A DNA stretch of 64,000 bases. It comes from Pseudopedobacter sp038243635 (GTDB taxonomy: Bacteria > Bacteroidota > Bacteroidia > Sphingobacteriales > Sphingobacteriaceae). Below are positions 51,210-60,473 of this stretch, one piece after another. Numbering within the stretch: the first letter of the stretch is position 1; each line of letters begins with the position of its first letter. A program made the position numbers and the translations under genes. The notes beneath the pieces are model-generated. The model searched no databases, was not told the DNA's origin, and saw nothing but the letters and a program-made list of their open reading frames with translations. The stretch lies in NCBI GenBank assembly GCA_038243635.1, contig JBBSQW010000015.1, forward strand, positions 1 through 64,000, given 5' to 3'.

Positions 51210-53378
51210 ATGAGCAAGACAATTATCATTTCAAACAGATTACCAGTTAAAATCACACAAGAAAATAACGAGTACGAGTTGAAAGTAAGTGAAGGTGGCC
51301 TAGCTACCGGCTTAGGTTCTGTATATAAAGACGGAGACAATATTTGGATTGGCTGGTGCGGATTAGAAGTCCCCAAAGCAGATGAGCCCAAAATCAAAGA
51401 TAAATTAAGAAAAGAAAATCTTGCTCCGGTATTTTTAACTGAGGAAGAAATACATTTATATTACGAAGGTTTTTCCAACGAGACACTCTGGCCAATCTTC
51501 CATTACATGTCCACTTATGCACAATATAACCAGAGTTATTGGGACAGCTACAAAGCGGTAAACGAAAAATTTAAAGATGCCGTTTTAGCAATTGCCCAGC
51601 CCGATGACGTAATCTGGATTCAGGATTATCAGTTACTGCTTTTACCAGGTCTGCTAAGAAACGAACTGCCAGACGCTACAATTGGATTTTTCCAACATAT
51701 CCCTTTCCCTTCCTTTGAGTTATTTAGATTAATTCCTTGGCGGGCAGAATTGTTAGAAGGAATGCTTGGTGCAGACTTAATTGGTTTCCATACTTATGAC
51801 GATGTAAGGCATTTTACCAGTTCGGCAACTCGTGTTTTACCTATACAAACCAGTGCAAACATTATCCACAAAGAAGATCGGAACATCACAATTGATGCTT
51901 TTCCGATGGGAATTGACGCGGAAAAATTTAGTGCATTGCCAAAAACGCCAGAAGTTATGGAGATCATAAACCGTTATGAGGGATTTTTAGGCGATACTAA
52001 AATTATTTTATCTATCGATAGGTTAGATTATAGTAAAGGAATTTTGCAAAGGTTAATGGCTTTTGAGAAAATCTTAGTCGAATACCCAAAATACATTGAA
52101 CAAATTTGCCTTCACATGATTGTGGTACCTTCTCGTGATACCATTCCACAATACAGCGAGCTACGTGACAATATTGATCAAATGGTTGGTAATATTAATG
52201 CAAGATTTCGTACTTCACGCTGGAATCCCATTCAATATTTCTACCGGTCTTTCCCTATTGAAGAGCTCTCAGCACTCTACAATAAATCACAAATTTGTTT
52301 GGTTACACCCATGCGAGATGGGATGAATTTAGTGAGTAAAGAATATGTTGCCAGTAAAACCGATAACACCGGAGTACTGATACTGAGCGAAATGGCCGGG
52401 GCCTCAAAAGAATTGGTGGAAGCTTTAATTGTTAACCCAAACAATTTAGAGGAAATGAGCCAAGCCATTATCCAAGCTTTGGAAATGAGCAAAGAAGAGC
52501 AACAGAGTAGAATGACCAGCTTAAAACAAACCGTAACAAAATTTGATATTAAACATTGGGTGAAAATATTTATGGATCAACTTAACGAAGCAAAGCAAAC
52601 TGAAAAATCAAGACGAGCAAGACACGTAAACAAAGATTTATTAACAGAATTTGGCGCAAAAATGAGAACAGCTAAAAGGCGAGCCTTATTTTTAGATTAT
52701 GATGGAACTTTAGTGAATTTTAAAGCCAATATTGATGATGCATCTCCAGATAAAGAGCTTTACCAACTCATTACTAAATTAAGTAATGATGATAGAAACC
52801 AAGTCATTATTATTAGTGGGAGAAAACACGAAACATTAGAACAATGGTTTGGGCACCTACCAGCACTAGATTTAATTGCAGAGCATGGCGCTTGGAAAAA
52901 ATCTGGAACGAATGATTGGGAGGAAACTCCAAATCTATCTGATAGATGGAAGACAAACGTACGTCCAATGTTAGAATCCTACTCAGACAGAACCCCTGGT
53001 AGCTTTATCGAAGAAAAAAGATATTCTCTAGCGTGGCATTATAGAAAAGTAGAAGCTGGTTTAGGAGAGTTGAGAGCAAACGAATTGCTAAGTAACATGA
53101 GGTATTTAACCAGAGAAATGGGCTTACAGCTTTTACCGGGTAACAAAGTTGTAGAAGTTAAAAATGCGGAAATTAACAAAGGAAAAGCAACATTAGAGTA
53201 CTTACACCATAAAGATTTTGATTTTATCATAGCTATGGGCGATGACCATACAGATGAAGATATTTTTACCGCAATCAACGATATTGCAATTACGATAAAG
53301 GTAGGAACTAGCATTTCTGAGGCTAATTATTACCTCAGAAATGTAGAAGAAGTAAGAAATTTACTTAATAGTCTCTGA
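51210..53378 (+). CDS. otsAB: bifunctional trehalose-6-phosphate synthase / phosphatase
   Basis: A 722-residue fusion. Residues 1-470 are a GT20 synthase (TIIISNRLPVKI, IWIQDYQLLLLPGLLR, SIDRLDYSKGI, FRSFP-type YRSFPIEELSALY), making trehalose-6-phosphate from UDP-glucose and glucose-6-phosphate. Residues 485-722 are a HAD phosphatase with Asp496 and Asp498 in LFLDYDGTL, the SGRKHETLEQW motif and GDDHTDEDIF. Both activities look intact. The 3' end overlaps the convergent GH15 gene by 18 bases. Confidence 0.95.
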   Translation: MSKTIIISNRLPVKITQENNEYELKVSEGGLATGLGSVYKDGDNIWIGWCGLEVPKADEPKIKDKLRKENLAPVFLTEEEIHLYYEGFSNETLWPIFHYMSTYAQYNQSYWDSYKAVNEKFKDAVLAIAQPDDVIWIQDYQLLLLPGLLRNELPDATIGFFQHIPFPSFELFRLIPWRAELLEGMLGADLIGFHTYDDVRHFTSSATRVLPIQTSANIIHKEDRNITIDAFPMGIDAEKFSALPKTPEVMEIINRYEGFLGDTKIILSIDRLDYSKGILQRLMAFEKILVEYPKYIEQICLHMIVVPSRDTIPQYSELRDNIDQMVGNINARFRTSRWNPIQYFYRSFPIEELSALYNKSQICLVTPMRDGMNLVSKEYVASKTDNTGVLILSEMAGASKELVEALIVNPNNLEEMSQAIIQALEMSKEEQQSRMTSLKQTVTKFDIKHWVKIFMDQLNEAKQTEKSRRARHVNKDLLTEFGAKMRTAKRRALFLDYDGTLVNFKANIDDASPDKELYQLITKLSNDDRNQVIIISGRKHETLEQWFGHLPALDLIAEHGAWKKSGTNDWEETPNLSDRWKTNVRPMLESYSDRTPGSFIEEKRYSLAWHYRKVEAGLGELRANELLSNMRYLTREMGLQLLPGNKVVEVKNAEINKGKATLEYLHHKDFDFIIAMGDDHTDEDIFTAINDIAITIKVGTSISEANYYLRNVEEVRNLLNSL

Positions 53379-55160
53379 AGATAAATACAGAGGCTTATTT
53401 AATTTATTGGAGATTCTGTAGGCTGCATTCATTAACCCAACATGACTGTATGCCTGCGGGAAGTTCCCCCACATACTGCCGTCGGTTTCGTCAACATCTT
53501 CACTAAACAACTTTAAATCGTTAGCATAAGGCATTAGCTTTTCAAACTCTCTTATGGCATCATCTAATCTGCCTACGCAGGCTAAAGCTTCTACGTACCA
53601 GAAGGCACATATCAAAAAGGTAGTTTCGGGTTTACCAAAATCGTCGGCATGCACATATCGGTAGAACAATCCGCTTGGTGTTTTAAGCTCTGCCTCTAAA
53701 GCTGTTAAATGATCTCTCGCTTTTTGCGAGTTTGGATCAATATAGTTCATCATAATCAATTGCAAGGTACTTGCATCTAAATACGGACTACCAACAGCAT
53801 GAGTGTAAACCTTACGGACAGGGTCGTAACAAGCTTCGATATGTTGTGCAGCCCTATCCATTAAACTCGCCGCTTTATCTTCTAGTTCTTTGTTATTGAT
53901 GGTTCTAGCAATTTTAAGTGCCGCACTACAACCTGCCCATTGGAATAAGTTACTGTAACAGTGAATATAAGCGCTATTTCTAAACTCCCAAATTCCAGCG
54001 TCTTTCTCGTCAATGGTATGCTCAATTCTTTTAAGCGCCATTTCCACTAAATGTGCAGAGTCTTTACGCTCAGAAAAAACAAAACGATGATCGGTATACA
54101 ATGGCAATAAAGAAATTAAAGCCTGTCCGTAAATATCATTTTGAATATGCTCATAAGCTTGGTTTCCAATACGTACCGGCCCGTTCCCCATGTAACCTTC
54201 TAAATGGTCGGCAATGGTTTCTGTTAAATCTTTTTGGCGTGATATGCTGTATAAAGGTTGGTAACGTAAACCTTCCTCGAAAGAAATATCGGTAATGTAA
54301 TCAAAGTACTTTTCTGTTTCCTCAAAGTGCCCAATATGATGCAGTGCACTAATCACATAATAAGTATCTCTTAACCAGCAGTAACGGTAATCCCAATTTC
54401 TTCCACTTCCAGGGAATTCCGGTAAACTGGTGGTACTTGCTGCAATGATGGCTCCCGTATCCTCATATTGGTGAATCTTTAAAGCCAAGGCGGATCTAAT
54501 TACAAATTCCTGATTAAAATCTCCGATAGAAGACCTTTTTACCCAAGTTCTCCAATAGGTGCTTGTTTCCCTTAAAAAACGTTCTGCAGTAACTTCAGTA
54601 CCAGCTTCGAGTGGCGCTCCATAAGTTAAAATAGCGTATTTTGTCTCTTTTAAAATGAAATATTGGTCCTCTACTATATAAGAAATGGGGGCATTTGTGG
54701 TCAATCTTAAGTTTTCACCACAACCATGAAAATTAACGTGGTTACTTCCTCTTAATACATCAAGCTCGGTTAAACCATAGTTGTAAACCGGTTTACATAC
54801 AATTTTAATATGCGGATTACCTTCTAAAAGTTCAATTTTTCTGACGAGCATTAAAGGCTTAAAGTATCTATCGTACTGCTGAAACCTAGGTGCAAAATCA
54901 GTAACTCTGTATTTACCAGTGTCTGTTGTTATTTCTGTGCAGAGGATATTGGTGTTCTCTTTATAATATTGTTTAGAAGTAAACTCGCCAGAAGGCTTAA
55001 TTGAAAACTCTCCTCCCTTTTTATCGTCCAACATAGATCCGAAAACAAAAGAGCTATCAAACCTTGGCCAGCAAAGCCATTTAACGTCGGTATTTTTGTG
55101 AATATGTGCTAAAAACGAACAGTTTCCTATTAATCCTGTTTCGTATACGTGTCGTCCCAT
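53361..55160 (-). CDS. GH15-family protein (trehalase-like)
   Basis: A 599-residue cytoplasmic protein. A beta-sandwich N-terminal domain begins ETGLIGNCSFLAHI and WLCWPRFDSSFVFGSMLDD (trehalase-like N-terminal type). An (alpha/alpha)6 barrel has FPGSGRNWDYRYCWLRDTYY. GH15 of this type includes trehalases and glucoamylases; the convergent, overlapping otsAB gene supports trehalase, i.e. turnover of the trehalose that OtsAB makes. No signal peptide is seen. Confidence 0.9.
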   Translation of the reverse strand: MGRHVYETGLIGNCSFLAHIHKNTDVKWLCWPRFDSSFVFGSMLDDKKGGEFSIKPSGEFTSKQYYKENTNILCTEITTDTGKYRVTDFAPRFQQYDRYFKPLMLVRKIELLEGNPHIKIVCKPVYNYGLTELDVLRGSNHVNFHGCGENLRLTTNAPISYIVEDQYFILKETKYAILTYGAPLEAGTEVTAERFLRETSTYWRTWVKRSSIGDFNQEFVIRSALALKIHQYEDTGAIIAASTTSLPEFPGSGRNWDYRYCWLRDTYYVISALHHIGHFEETEKYFDYITDISFEEGLRYQPLYSISRQKDLTETIADHLEGYMGNGPVRIGNQAYEHIQNDIYGQALISLLPLYTDHRFVFSERKDSAHLVEMALKRIEHTIDEKDAGIWEFRNSAYIHCYSNLFQWAGCSAALKIARTINNKELEDKAASLMDRAAQHIEACYDPVRKVYTHAVGSPYLDASTLQLIMMNYIDPNSQKARDHLTALEAELKTPSGLFYRYVHADDFGKPETTFLICAFWYVEALACVGRLDDAIREFEKLMPYANDLKLFSEDVDETDGSMWGNFPQAYSHVGLMNAAYRISNKLNKPLYLSSETIK

Positions 55161-55272
55161 AAATATTTTTTACTGTTAACCCTGCAAGGTTTATACCTAA
55201 ATACTTTTAAAACCTATCTTTCTATATTTAAGTTTGAAAACGATAGCCATCTTTAACAAAACAACGATATTA

Positions 55273-57411
55273 CTATTGTCTTCTTCGTTGTTCTCTCCGC
55301 TCCATGCGGCGCTCTTTTGGCGTTTTTCCTGTACTATCTTTACTATTGGCTTCTCCATCAAACACACGCTTTAAAAAGCTTTCTTTTCTCTCGACAGAAT
55401 CTTTGGTAAACCCCTTTTTAAAAATATTTAGGTTAAAGAAACCATTATCATCATCTTCTATTAAACTATCAGGTACAAAATCACTTGGCGCAATTTGCCT
55501 GCGTAAACTTTCTTTTAATCTTACGTTATAGAAACCGTAGTTACTGCTATCTCTGGGAATGTACCCGCCAATAGCCATCAGCATCCCTAAAGAATTAAAA
55601 TAGCCACTTAAATAAGGTTTCAAAGAACCATCATATTGCCATTTATATAAAGACGCTTTCGGTTTAGGCACAATGCTAGCCAAATAAATAGATTCCCCTA
55701 CCGATAACTCAGCCGGCGATTTTCCGAAATAATAATGTGCCGCTTCGCCAATTCCATAAACGTTATTACCCCATTCAATAATGTTTAAATAAACCTCGTA
55801 CATTCTCGATTTGGTAGTCAGTTTCTGATTTTCCATTAACCAAACAATTAAAATCTCTTCGAACTTACGGCCAAGGTTCTTTTTACGATTCAAAAATACA
55901 TTTTTAACCAATTGCATGGATATCGTACTTGCCCCTCTTTTAAAAGATTTTGCTTTAAAATTAGTTGCAATTGATTTGCGGATTGCCTCTTCTTCAAAAC
56001 CTTTGTGTGCGTAAAAAGTTGGATCTTCTGAACTGATCAACGCGTTCTTCATGTTTGAAGATATGGATTGCAAAGGCGTATAATTTGGATTGCTGGGCCC
56101 TACCGTAATGTTACGAACAGGTTTCCCTTTTTCATAAGGCGTATAAACAAATGGCGTATTAATTTTGCGGAAATCGATTTCACCAAACTTTACAATCCCA
56201 AAATCTTTATCGCCTTTAAGGCCTGAGTTAAATATTACGTTATCTGGCTTTGCTTCATCTAAATAAAAATTAAGCGCATAATTTAACTTCCCTTTAACTT
56301 TTATCCCCTCTAAAGACTCAAACAAACCAACCGGAAAAGCGTCGAAAATATGCTGCGCTACTTGGTCTTGAGCGTTAAGTTTTAGTTGGTATATTTTCTT
56401 TTTACCAAAAGTTAATTTCACGAAAGGACTAACTTGTGCTTTTCCTAAACTAATTACAGAACTGCTATCCAATGCCACATAATTTGAACCAATTAGCATG
56501 GTTGCATCTACCGTTCCCGATTTTATGACAACATCATTAGGTGCAATTTTTGGATGATTAATCACCAAGTTTCTTACATACCAAGCCCCGTCAATCTTAA
56601 ATTCTTTTCCTACCCTTTTAGCGCTCCTCATGGTAGTTCTAATTGTATCAAAACTTACTTTTAAATCATATTTATTATCTAAATACGGGACCTTAATAGC
56701 TTGGTTATCTGCATAAAACTTTAAGTCTAATTGTTGGTTAGAAGGATCTGCGGTACCCGATACATGCCAAACAGCTTGATTATCGTTCAATTTGATGGTG
56801 GAATTTACTTTTCCGTTTGCAATGGTTGCGCTTTCTGCTTTTAAACTAAAATGGGTGGTATCCTGATGATAGCTTACCACGAAATTCTTAATATCCATAT
56901 CATCCGGGATTTTATCAAGTGCTCTTTTGATCAATTTATTTGCCAGCTCGGACAAATCATTTTTCGTATCTTTCTTAATGGAATCCTTTGCATCCTTTTT
57001 AAACAAAAATTCATAATTACTTAAGCTGTCTTTTTTGATTAAGGATACCACAGCATCATGAATATCGAGTTCAGAAATTTTTACATTTCCAAACAAAAGT
57101 GGCAACAGCTTTACGCCAACCTTTAAATCTCCAATTCTAGCTAAGCTATCGCGGTTCTCTGGAATAACGGAAATATCTTTAAAGTAAACGGACGTTAAAC
57201 CATCAAACTCGTACGAGGCAATTGCTACGTCTAAATTATATTTGATTTTTGCTTTGCTAATTCCCTTTGCTACCGCCGCTTTCAAAAGCCCGTCTCGCTT
57301 ATTATAGAGCACTGAAACCCCAACAATCATAATCGCTAAAAAAGCAAGAACACAGATAAGAATTACTTTTTTATACTTTTCAAAAAAAGACTTTTGGTTG
57401 GGCTTGGTCAT
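55273..57411 (-). CDS. GT51 peptidoglycan transglycosylase with an AsmA-like extracytoplasmic N-terminal region
   Basis: A 712-residue protein with one membrane helix at about 15-37. Residues about 50-430 are beta-rich, built like an AsmA/intermembrane repeat (SYEFDGLTSVYFKDISVIPE start). The GT51 domain follows at about 440-610: SSEDPTFYAHKGFE (catalytic Glu), FKRGASTISMQLVKN, LNIIEWGNNVYGIGEAAHYYF. There is no penicillin-binding transpeptidase. A basic Arg-rich tail ends it. It polymerises glycan strands; the large N-terminal region may localise it. Confidence 0.88.
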   Translation of the reverse strand: MTKPNQKSFFEKYKKVILICVLAFLAIMIVGVSVLYNKRDGLLKAAVAKGISKAKIKYNLDVAIASYEFDGLTSVYFKDISVIPENRDSLARIGDLKVGVKLLPLLFGNVKISELDIHDAVVSLIKKDSLSNYEFLFKKDAKDSIKKDTKNDLSELANKLIKRALDKIPDDMDIKNFVVSYHQDTTHFSLKAESATIANGKVNSTIKLNDNQAVWHVSGTADPSNQQLDLKFYADNQAIKVPYLDNKYDLKVSFDTIRTTMRSAKRVGKEFKIDGAWYVRNLVINHPKIAPNDVVIKSGTVDATMLIGSNYVALDSSSVISLGKAQVSPFVKLTFGKKKIYQLKLNAQDQVAQHIFDAFPVGLFESLEGIKVKGKLNYALNFYLDEAKPDNVIFNSGLKGDKDFGIVKFGEIDFRKINTPFVYTPYEKGKPVRNITVGPSNPNYTPLQSISSNMKNALISSEDPTFYAHKGFEEEAIRKSIATNFKAKSFKRGASTISMQLVKNVFLNRKKNLGRKFEEILIVWLMENQKLTTKSRMYEVYLNIIEWGNNVYGIGEAAHYYFGKSPAELSVGESIYLASIVPKPKASLYKWQYDGSLKPYLSGYFNSLGMLMAIGGYIPRDSSNYGFYNVRLKESLRRQIAPSDFVPDSLIEDDDNGFFNLNIFKKGFTKDSVERKESFLKRVFDGEANSKDSTGKTPKERRMERREQRRRQ

Positions 57412-57536
57412 ACAATCAGCTAATGCTTAAAACTATCGTCAAAGATATTTTATTATTTCTCGGTTTTGTGTCAAAAACAACGCCGAATCCTGTATATCAT
57501 TGTAAGTTTTGTAAATTCGGACATAAATTAAAGAAA

Positions 57537-58616
57537 ATGTCGTTTACAAAAGAAAATATATTAGACGCCTTAAAAAATGTAGAGGATCCCGATCTTAAAA
57601 AGGATTTGGTAACCTTAAAAATGATTGAGGATATAACGATTGATGGCAATAAAGTTAGCTTTACTGTTGTGCTTACTACACCAGCCTGCCCAATGAAAGA
57701 AATGTTGGAGAACGCTTGTAGAAACGCGATTAGACATTTTGTAAGTCAGGATGCAGAAATTAATATAAAAATGACCAGCCGAGTAACTGCACCGCCACAG
57801 CAGCTCACTGGAGACATCAAAAACATTATTGTGGTGGCATCTGGTAAAGGTGGTGTTGGTAAATCTACTGTTGCCGCAAACTTGGCTTTGGCTTTAAATT
57901 TAAATGGTGCAAAAGTGGGTTTAATTGATGCTGACATTTACGGTCCGTCTGTCCCTATTATGTTCAATTTACAAGGCGCAAAACCACGAGCTTCAGAAGT
58001 TAACGGCAAAACCCGAATTGAACCTATTGAACAGTATGGTATTAAATTACTTTCCTTAGGTTTTTTTACAGACCCTAATCAACCTGTGCCGTGGAGAGGA
58101 CCAATGGCTTCAACCGCTGTTAAACAGCTTTTTAATGATGCTGATTGGGGCGAATTAGATTATTTAGTGGTTGATTTACCTCCCGGAACTGGTGATATAC
58201 ACATTACCGTTGCACAAAGCTTTCCAATATCTGGCGCTGTAATAGTAACTACACCACAACAAGTAGCTCTTGCAGATGCGAAAAAAGGTATTGGCATGTT
58301 TAAGATGGATGCAATTAATATCCCTATTTTAGGTGTGGTTGAAAACATGTCATACTTTACGCCAGCAGAATTGCCAGATAATAAATATTATATATTTGGT
58401 AAAAATGGTGGACGAGAGCTTGCGGAGATGTACAATGCGCCATTTTTAGGTGAATTACCTTTAGTGCAAAGTATAAGCGAAGCTGGCGATAGTGGATCGC
58501 CGGTGGTGTTACAAGAAAATAACGTGATTGCAAGTGCATTCATGGACTTAGCTCAAAAGGTCGCTCAGCAAGTTGCAATAAGAAATAGCGAAGCTAAAAG
58601 TAAAAGTGCCGTTTAA
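57537..58616 (+). CDS. mrp: Mrp/NBP35-type Fe-S carrier P-loop ATPase
   Basis: The start is placed at ATG 57537 (MSFTKENILDALKNVEDPD), giving 359 residues; the frame is open for 38 more codons upstream but that part is not typical. An N-terminal DUF59 domain (TTPACPMKEMLENA) is followed by the Walker A GKGGVGKST near 103-111 and the GLIDADIYGPSVPIM and DLPPGTGD motifs. Mrp proteins deliver Fe-S clusters. The usual C-terminal CxxC is absent: the position after ENMSYF reads TPAELPDNKYYIFGK. It is followed 45 bases later by a NifU-like gene. Confidence 0.92.
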   Translation: MSFTKENILDALKNVEDPDLKKDLVTLKMIEDITIDGNKVSFTVVLTTPACPMKEMLENACRNAIRHFVSQDAEINIKMTSRVTAPPQQLTGDIKNIIVVASGKGGVGKSTVAANLALALNLNGAKVGLIDADIYGPSVPIMFNLQGAKPRASEVNGKTRIEPIEQYGIKLLSLGFFTDPNQPVPWRGPMASTAVKQLFNDADWGELDYLVVDLPPGTGDIHITVAQSFPISGAVIVTTPQQVALADAKKGIGMFKMDAINIPILGVVENMSYFTPAELPDNKYYIFGKNGGRELAEMYNAPFLGELPLVQSISEAGDSGSPVVLQENNVIASAFMDLAQKVAQQVAIRNSEAKSKSAV

Positions 58617-58661
58617 TTAAGACGAATAAAATCTGTATTTTTATATATAAAATAAAACACG

Positions 58662-58949
58662 ATGAGTGATAAAGAAAATTTACTAGCAAGAGTAGAAGAG
58701 GCCTTGGATTCTATTAGACCCTATCTAATTGCTGATGCAGGGAATGTTTCTATTTTAGAAATTACGGACGATAATGTTTTAAAAATTAAACTTTTGGGTT
58801 CTTGCGAATCATGCCCAATGAGTATTATGACACTTAAAGCAGGAATTGAGCAAGCCGTACTTAAAGCTGTACCAGAAATCAAGTCGGTAGAAGCAGTAAA
58901 CATTACTCCTATAGATTCGCCGCATGCGGTAATGCCAAACGGCAAATAA
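58662..58949 (+). CDS. NifU C-terminal-domain Fe-S scaffold protein
   Basis: A 95-residue protein of the Nfu type, with the CxxC cluster motif GSCESCPMSIMTLKAG (Cys48, Cys51), followed by VPEIKSVEAVN. It assembles or carries Fe-S clusters. Together with the adjacent mrp gene it forms a small Fe-S delivery unit. Confidence 0.93.
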   Translation: MSDKENLLARVEEALDSIRPYLIADAGNVSILEITDDNVLKIKLLGSCESCPMSIMTLKAGIEQAVLKAVPEIKSVEAVNITPIDSPHAVMPNGK

Positions 58950-58971
58950 ACTTAGGTAACAAAACATTTGG

Positions 58972-59005
58972 AGAGCCTTTTCGTTAAAAGAGAGGGCTCT
59001 TTTGT
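58972..59005 (+). terminator. Rho-independent terminator after the NifU gene
   Basis: Stem AGAGCC / GGCTCT with inner TTTT/AAAA pairing, followed by a TTTTG run, 22 bases after the stop. Confidence 0.75.
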
Positions 59006-59064
59006 TTAACAAAAATTAACAATATTAAATAACCAGCCTGTTTTTTTTGATATAAATTAGCAAC

Positions 59065-59694
59065 TTGAAAAATTTACTAATCCTCATATTACTCACTTTT
59101 AGTTTGCAGGCGTTTAGCCAGCAAGATAAACCACTTGTGCAGTTTTCTGGAGTAGTTTATGATAAAGACAGTAATTCTGTTGTTCCCTACGTAACGATCA
59201 GAAACTTATCTGATGATGGAAAAGCATACAGCGCTAATTATAAAGGGTATTTTTCGTTTGTTTTGCATGAAGGTGATAGCCTTGTCTTTACTTCCGTTGG
59301 TTATAAGAAACTTAAACTAACCATCCCTAAAAACCTTACTGAAAGAAAATTTACCGCCTTGATTAAAATTACGGCTGATAATATTGAATTACCTACGGTA
59401 ACTATTTTTCCGTGGGCGAGTGTTGATGAGTTTAAAAAAGACTTTTTGACGATGAAATTTGCCGACGATGATTTGGAGATTGCAATGAAAAATCTGTCAA
59501 AGCAAAGCTTAAAAGACTTATCAGCAAGTTTGCCACGAGACGGAGGAGAATATAATAGCACTAGCTTTCAAAACAACCACAATACATTGATGAACAGCCA
59601 TATGGTGCAAACCAACCCACTTTTAAATCCTTTTGCTTGGGGCGCTTTAATCAAACAGATTACAGAAGGCAAAAAATCAAGAGGGAAAGATTAA
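59065..59694 (+). CDS. secreted carboxypeptidase-regulatory-like protein with a TTG start
   Basis: A 209-residue protein with a signal peptide (MKNLLILILLTFSLQAFSQ). The frame starts with TTG: no ATG is present before or inside the signal, so TTG is the credible start. Residues 28-110 form a CarboxypepD_reg-like domain (FSGVVYDKDSNSVVPYVTIR, KGYFSFVLHEGDSLVFTSVG). The rest (KKDFLTMKFADDDLEIAMKN onward) is not recognised. It is related in layout to the 1541 gene but shorter. The predicted -7 (TAAATTAG) lies just before the start, suggesting a leaderless transcript. Confidence 0.82.
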   Translation: MKNLLILILLTFSLQAFSQQDKPLVQFSGVVYDKDSNSVVPYVTIRNLSDDGKAYSANYKGYFSFVLHEGDSLVFTSVGYKKLKLTIPKNLTERKFTALIKITADNIELPTVTIFPWASVDEFKKDFLTMKFADDDLEIAMKNLSKQSLKDLSASLPRDGGEYNSTSFQNNHNTLMNSHMVQTNPLLNPFAWGALIKQITEGKKSRGKD

Positions 59695-59792
59695 TATTGC
59701 GTTTTGAGGTTTAACGCAGAAAGCGCAAACTGTAGCGAATAGTCGTTAAAACCAAGCGAAACTTAAAGCAAAATCAAACAGACGCGTGGAAA

Positions 59793-60362
59793 TTATCGCT
59801 TCCTACGTAGTAGCGGAAATTTCATTTTATAATCTACTTTGATAGCTCCTTTAGAAATTGCGTCTAACTTACCTCTAAGCATCGTTTTACGCAATTGGCT
59901 TATCCTATCGGTGAATAATTTACCTTGAATATGGTCGTACTCGTGTTGTATCACACGGGCAGCTAAACCGGTAAAAGATTCCTTTTTCAGTTCGAAATTT
60001 TCATTATAGTAGCTAATTTCCAAATCTTTATGTCTGCTCACATTCTCCCTGATATCGGGAATGCTTAAGCATCCTTCATTAAAATCCCACTTATCGCCAG
60101 TTTCTTGTTCAATTACCGGATTAATAAAAACTTTTTTGAAATCTTTTAATCCCTCCTCATCCTCGGCAAACGGCGAGGCATCAACTATGAATAACCTAAT
60201 AGCCAAACCAACTTGTGGCGCAGCTAAACCAACTCCACTTGCAGCATACATCGTTTCAAACATATTGTCAATCAACGCTTTAAGCCCTGTATAATCTTGA
60301 TCAATATCATCTGCAACTTTCTTTAAAACCGGATCTCCGTATGCTACTATTGGTAATTTCAT
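59793..60362 (-). CDS. def: peptide deformylase
   Basis: A 189-residue metalloenzyme that removes the formyl group from nascent proteins. All three motifs are intact: GVGLAAPQ (43-50), EGCLSIP with Cys98, and QHEYDH with His140, Glu141, His144 (metal plus catalytic Glu). Length fits bacterial type I enzymes. The usual partner fmt is not next to it. Confidence 0.96.
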   Translation of the reverse strand: MKLPIVAYGDPVLKKVADDIDQDYTGLKALIDNMFETMYAASGVGLAAPQVGLAIRLFIVDASPFAEDEEGLKDFKKVFINPVIEQETGDKWDFNEGCLSIPDIRENVSRHKDLEISYYNENFELKKESFTGLAARVIQHEYDHIQGKLFTDRISQLRKTMLRGKLDAISKGAIKVDYKMKFPLLRRKR

Positions 60363-60473
60363 CCCACAAAAATAAACATTTATGTATCTATTTTACTAAC
60401 ATAATAGTATAACAATAAATTTGGATATTGACTGAAAAGATAATTTCCTTAACTTTAATAAATTTTTACCTTA

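Noticed and set aside
57423..57536. N-terminal extension of Mrp (38 residues)
   Set aside because: The sequence is not typical of the family and the ATG at 57537 gives the usual DUF59 start.
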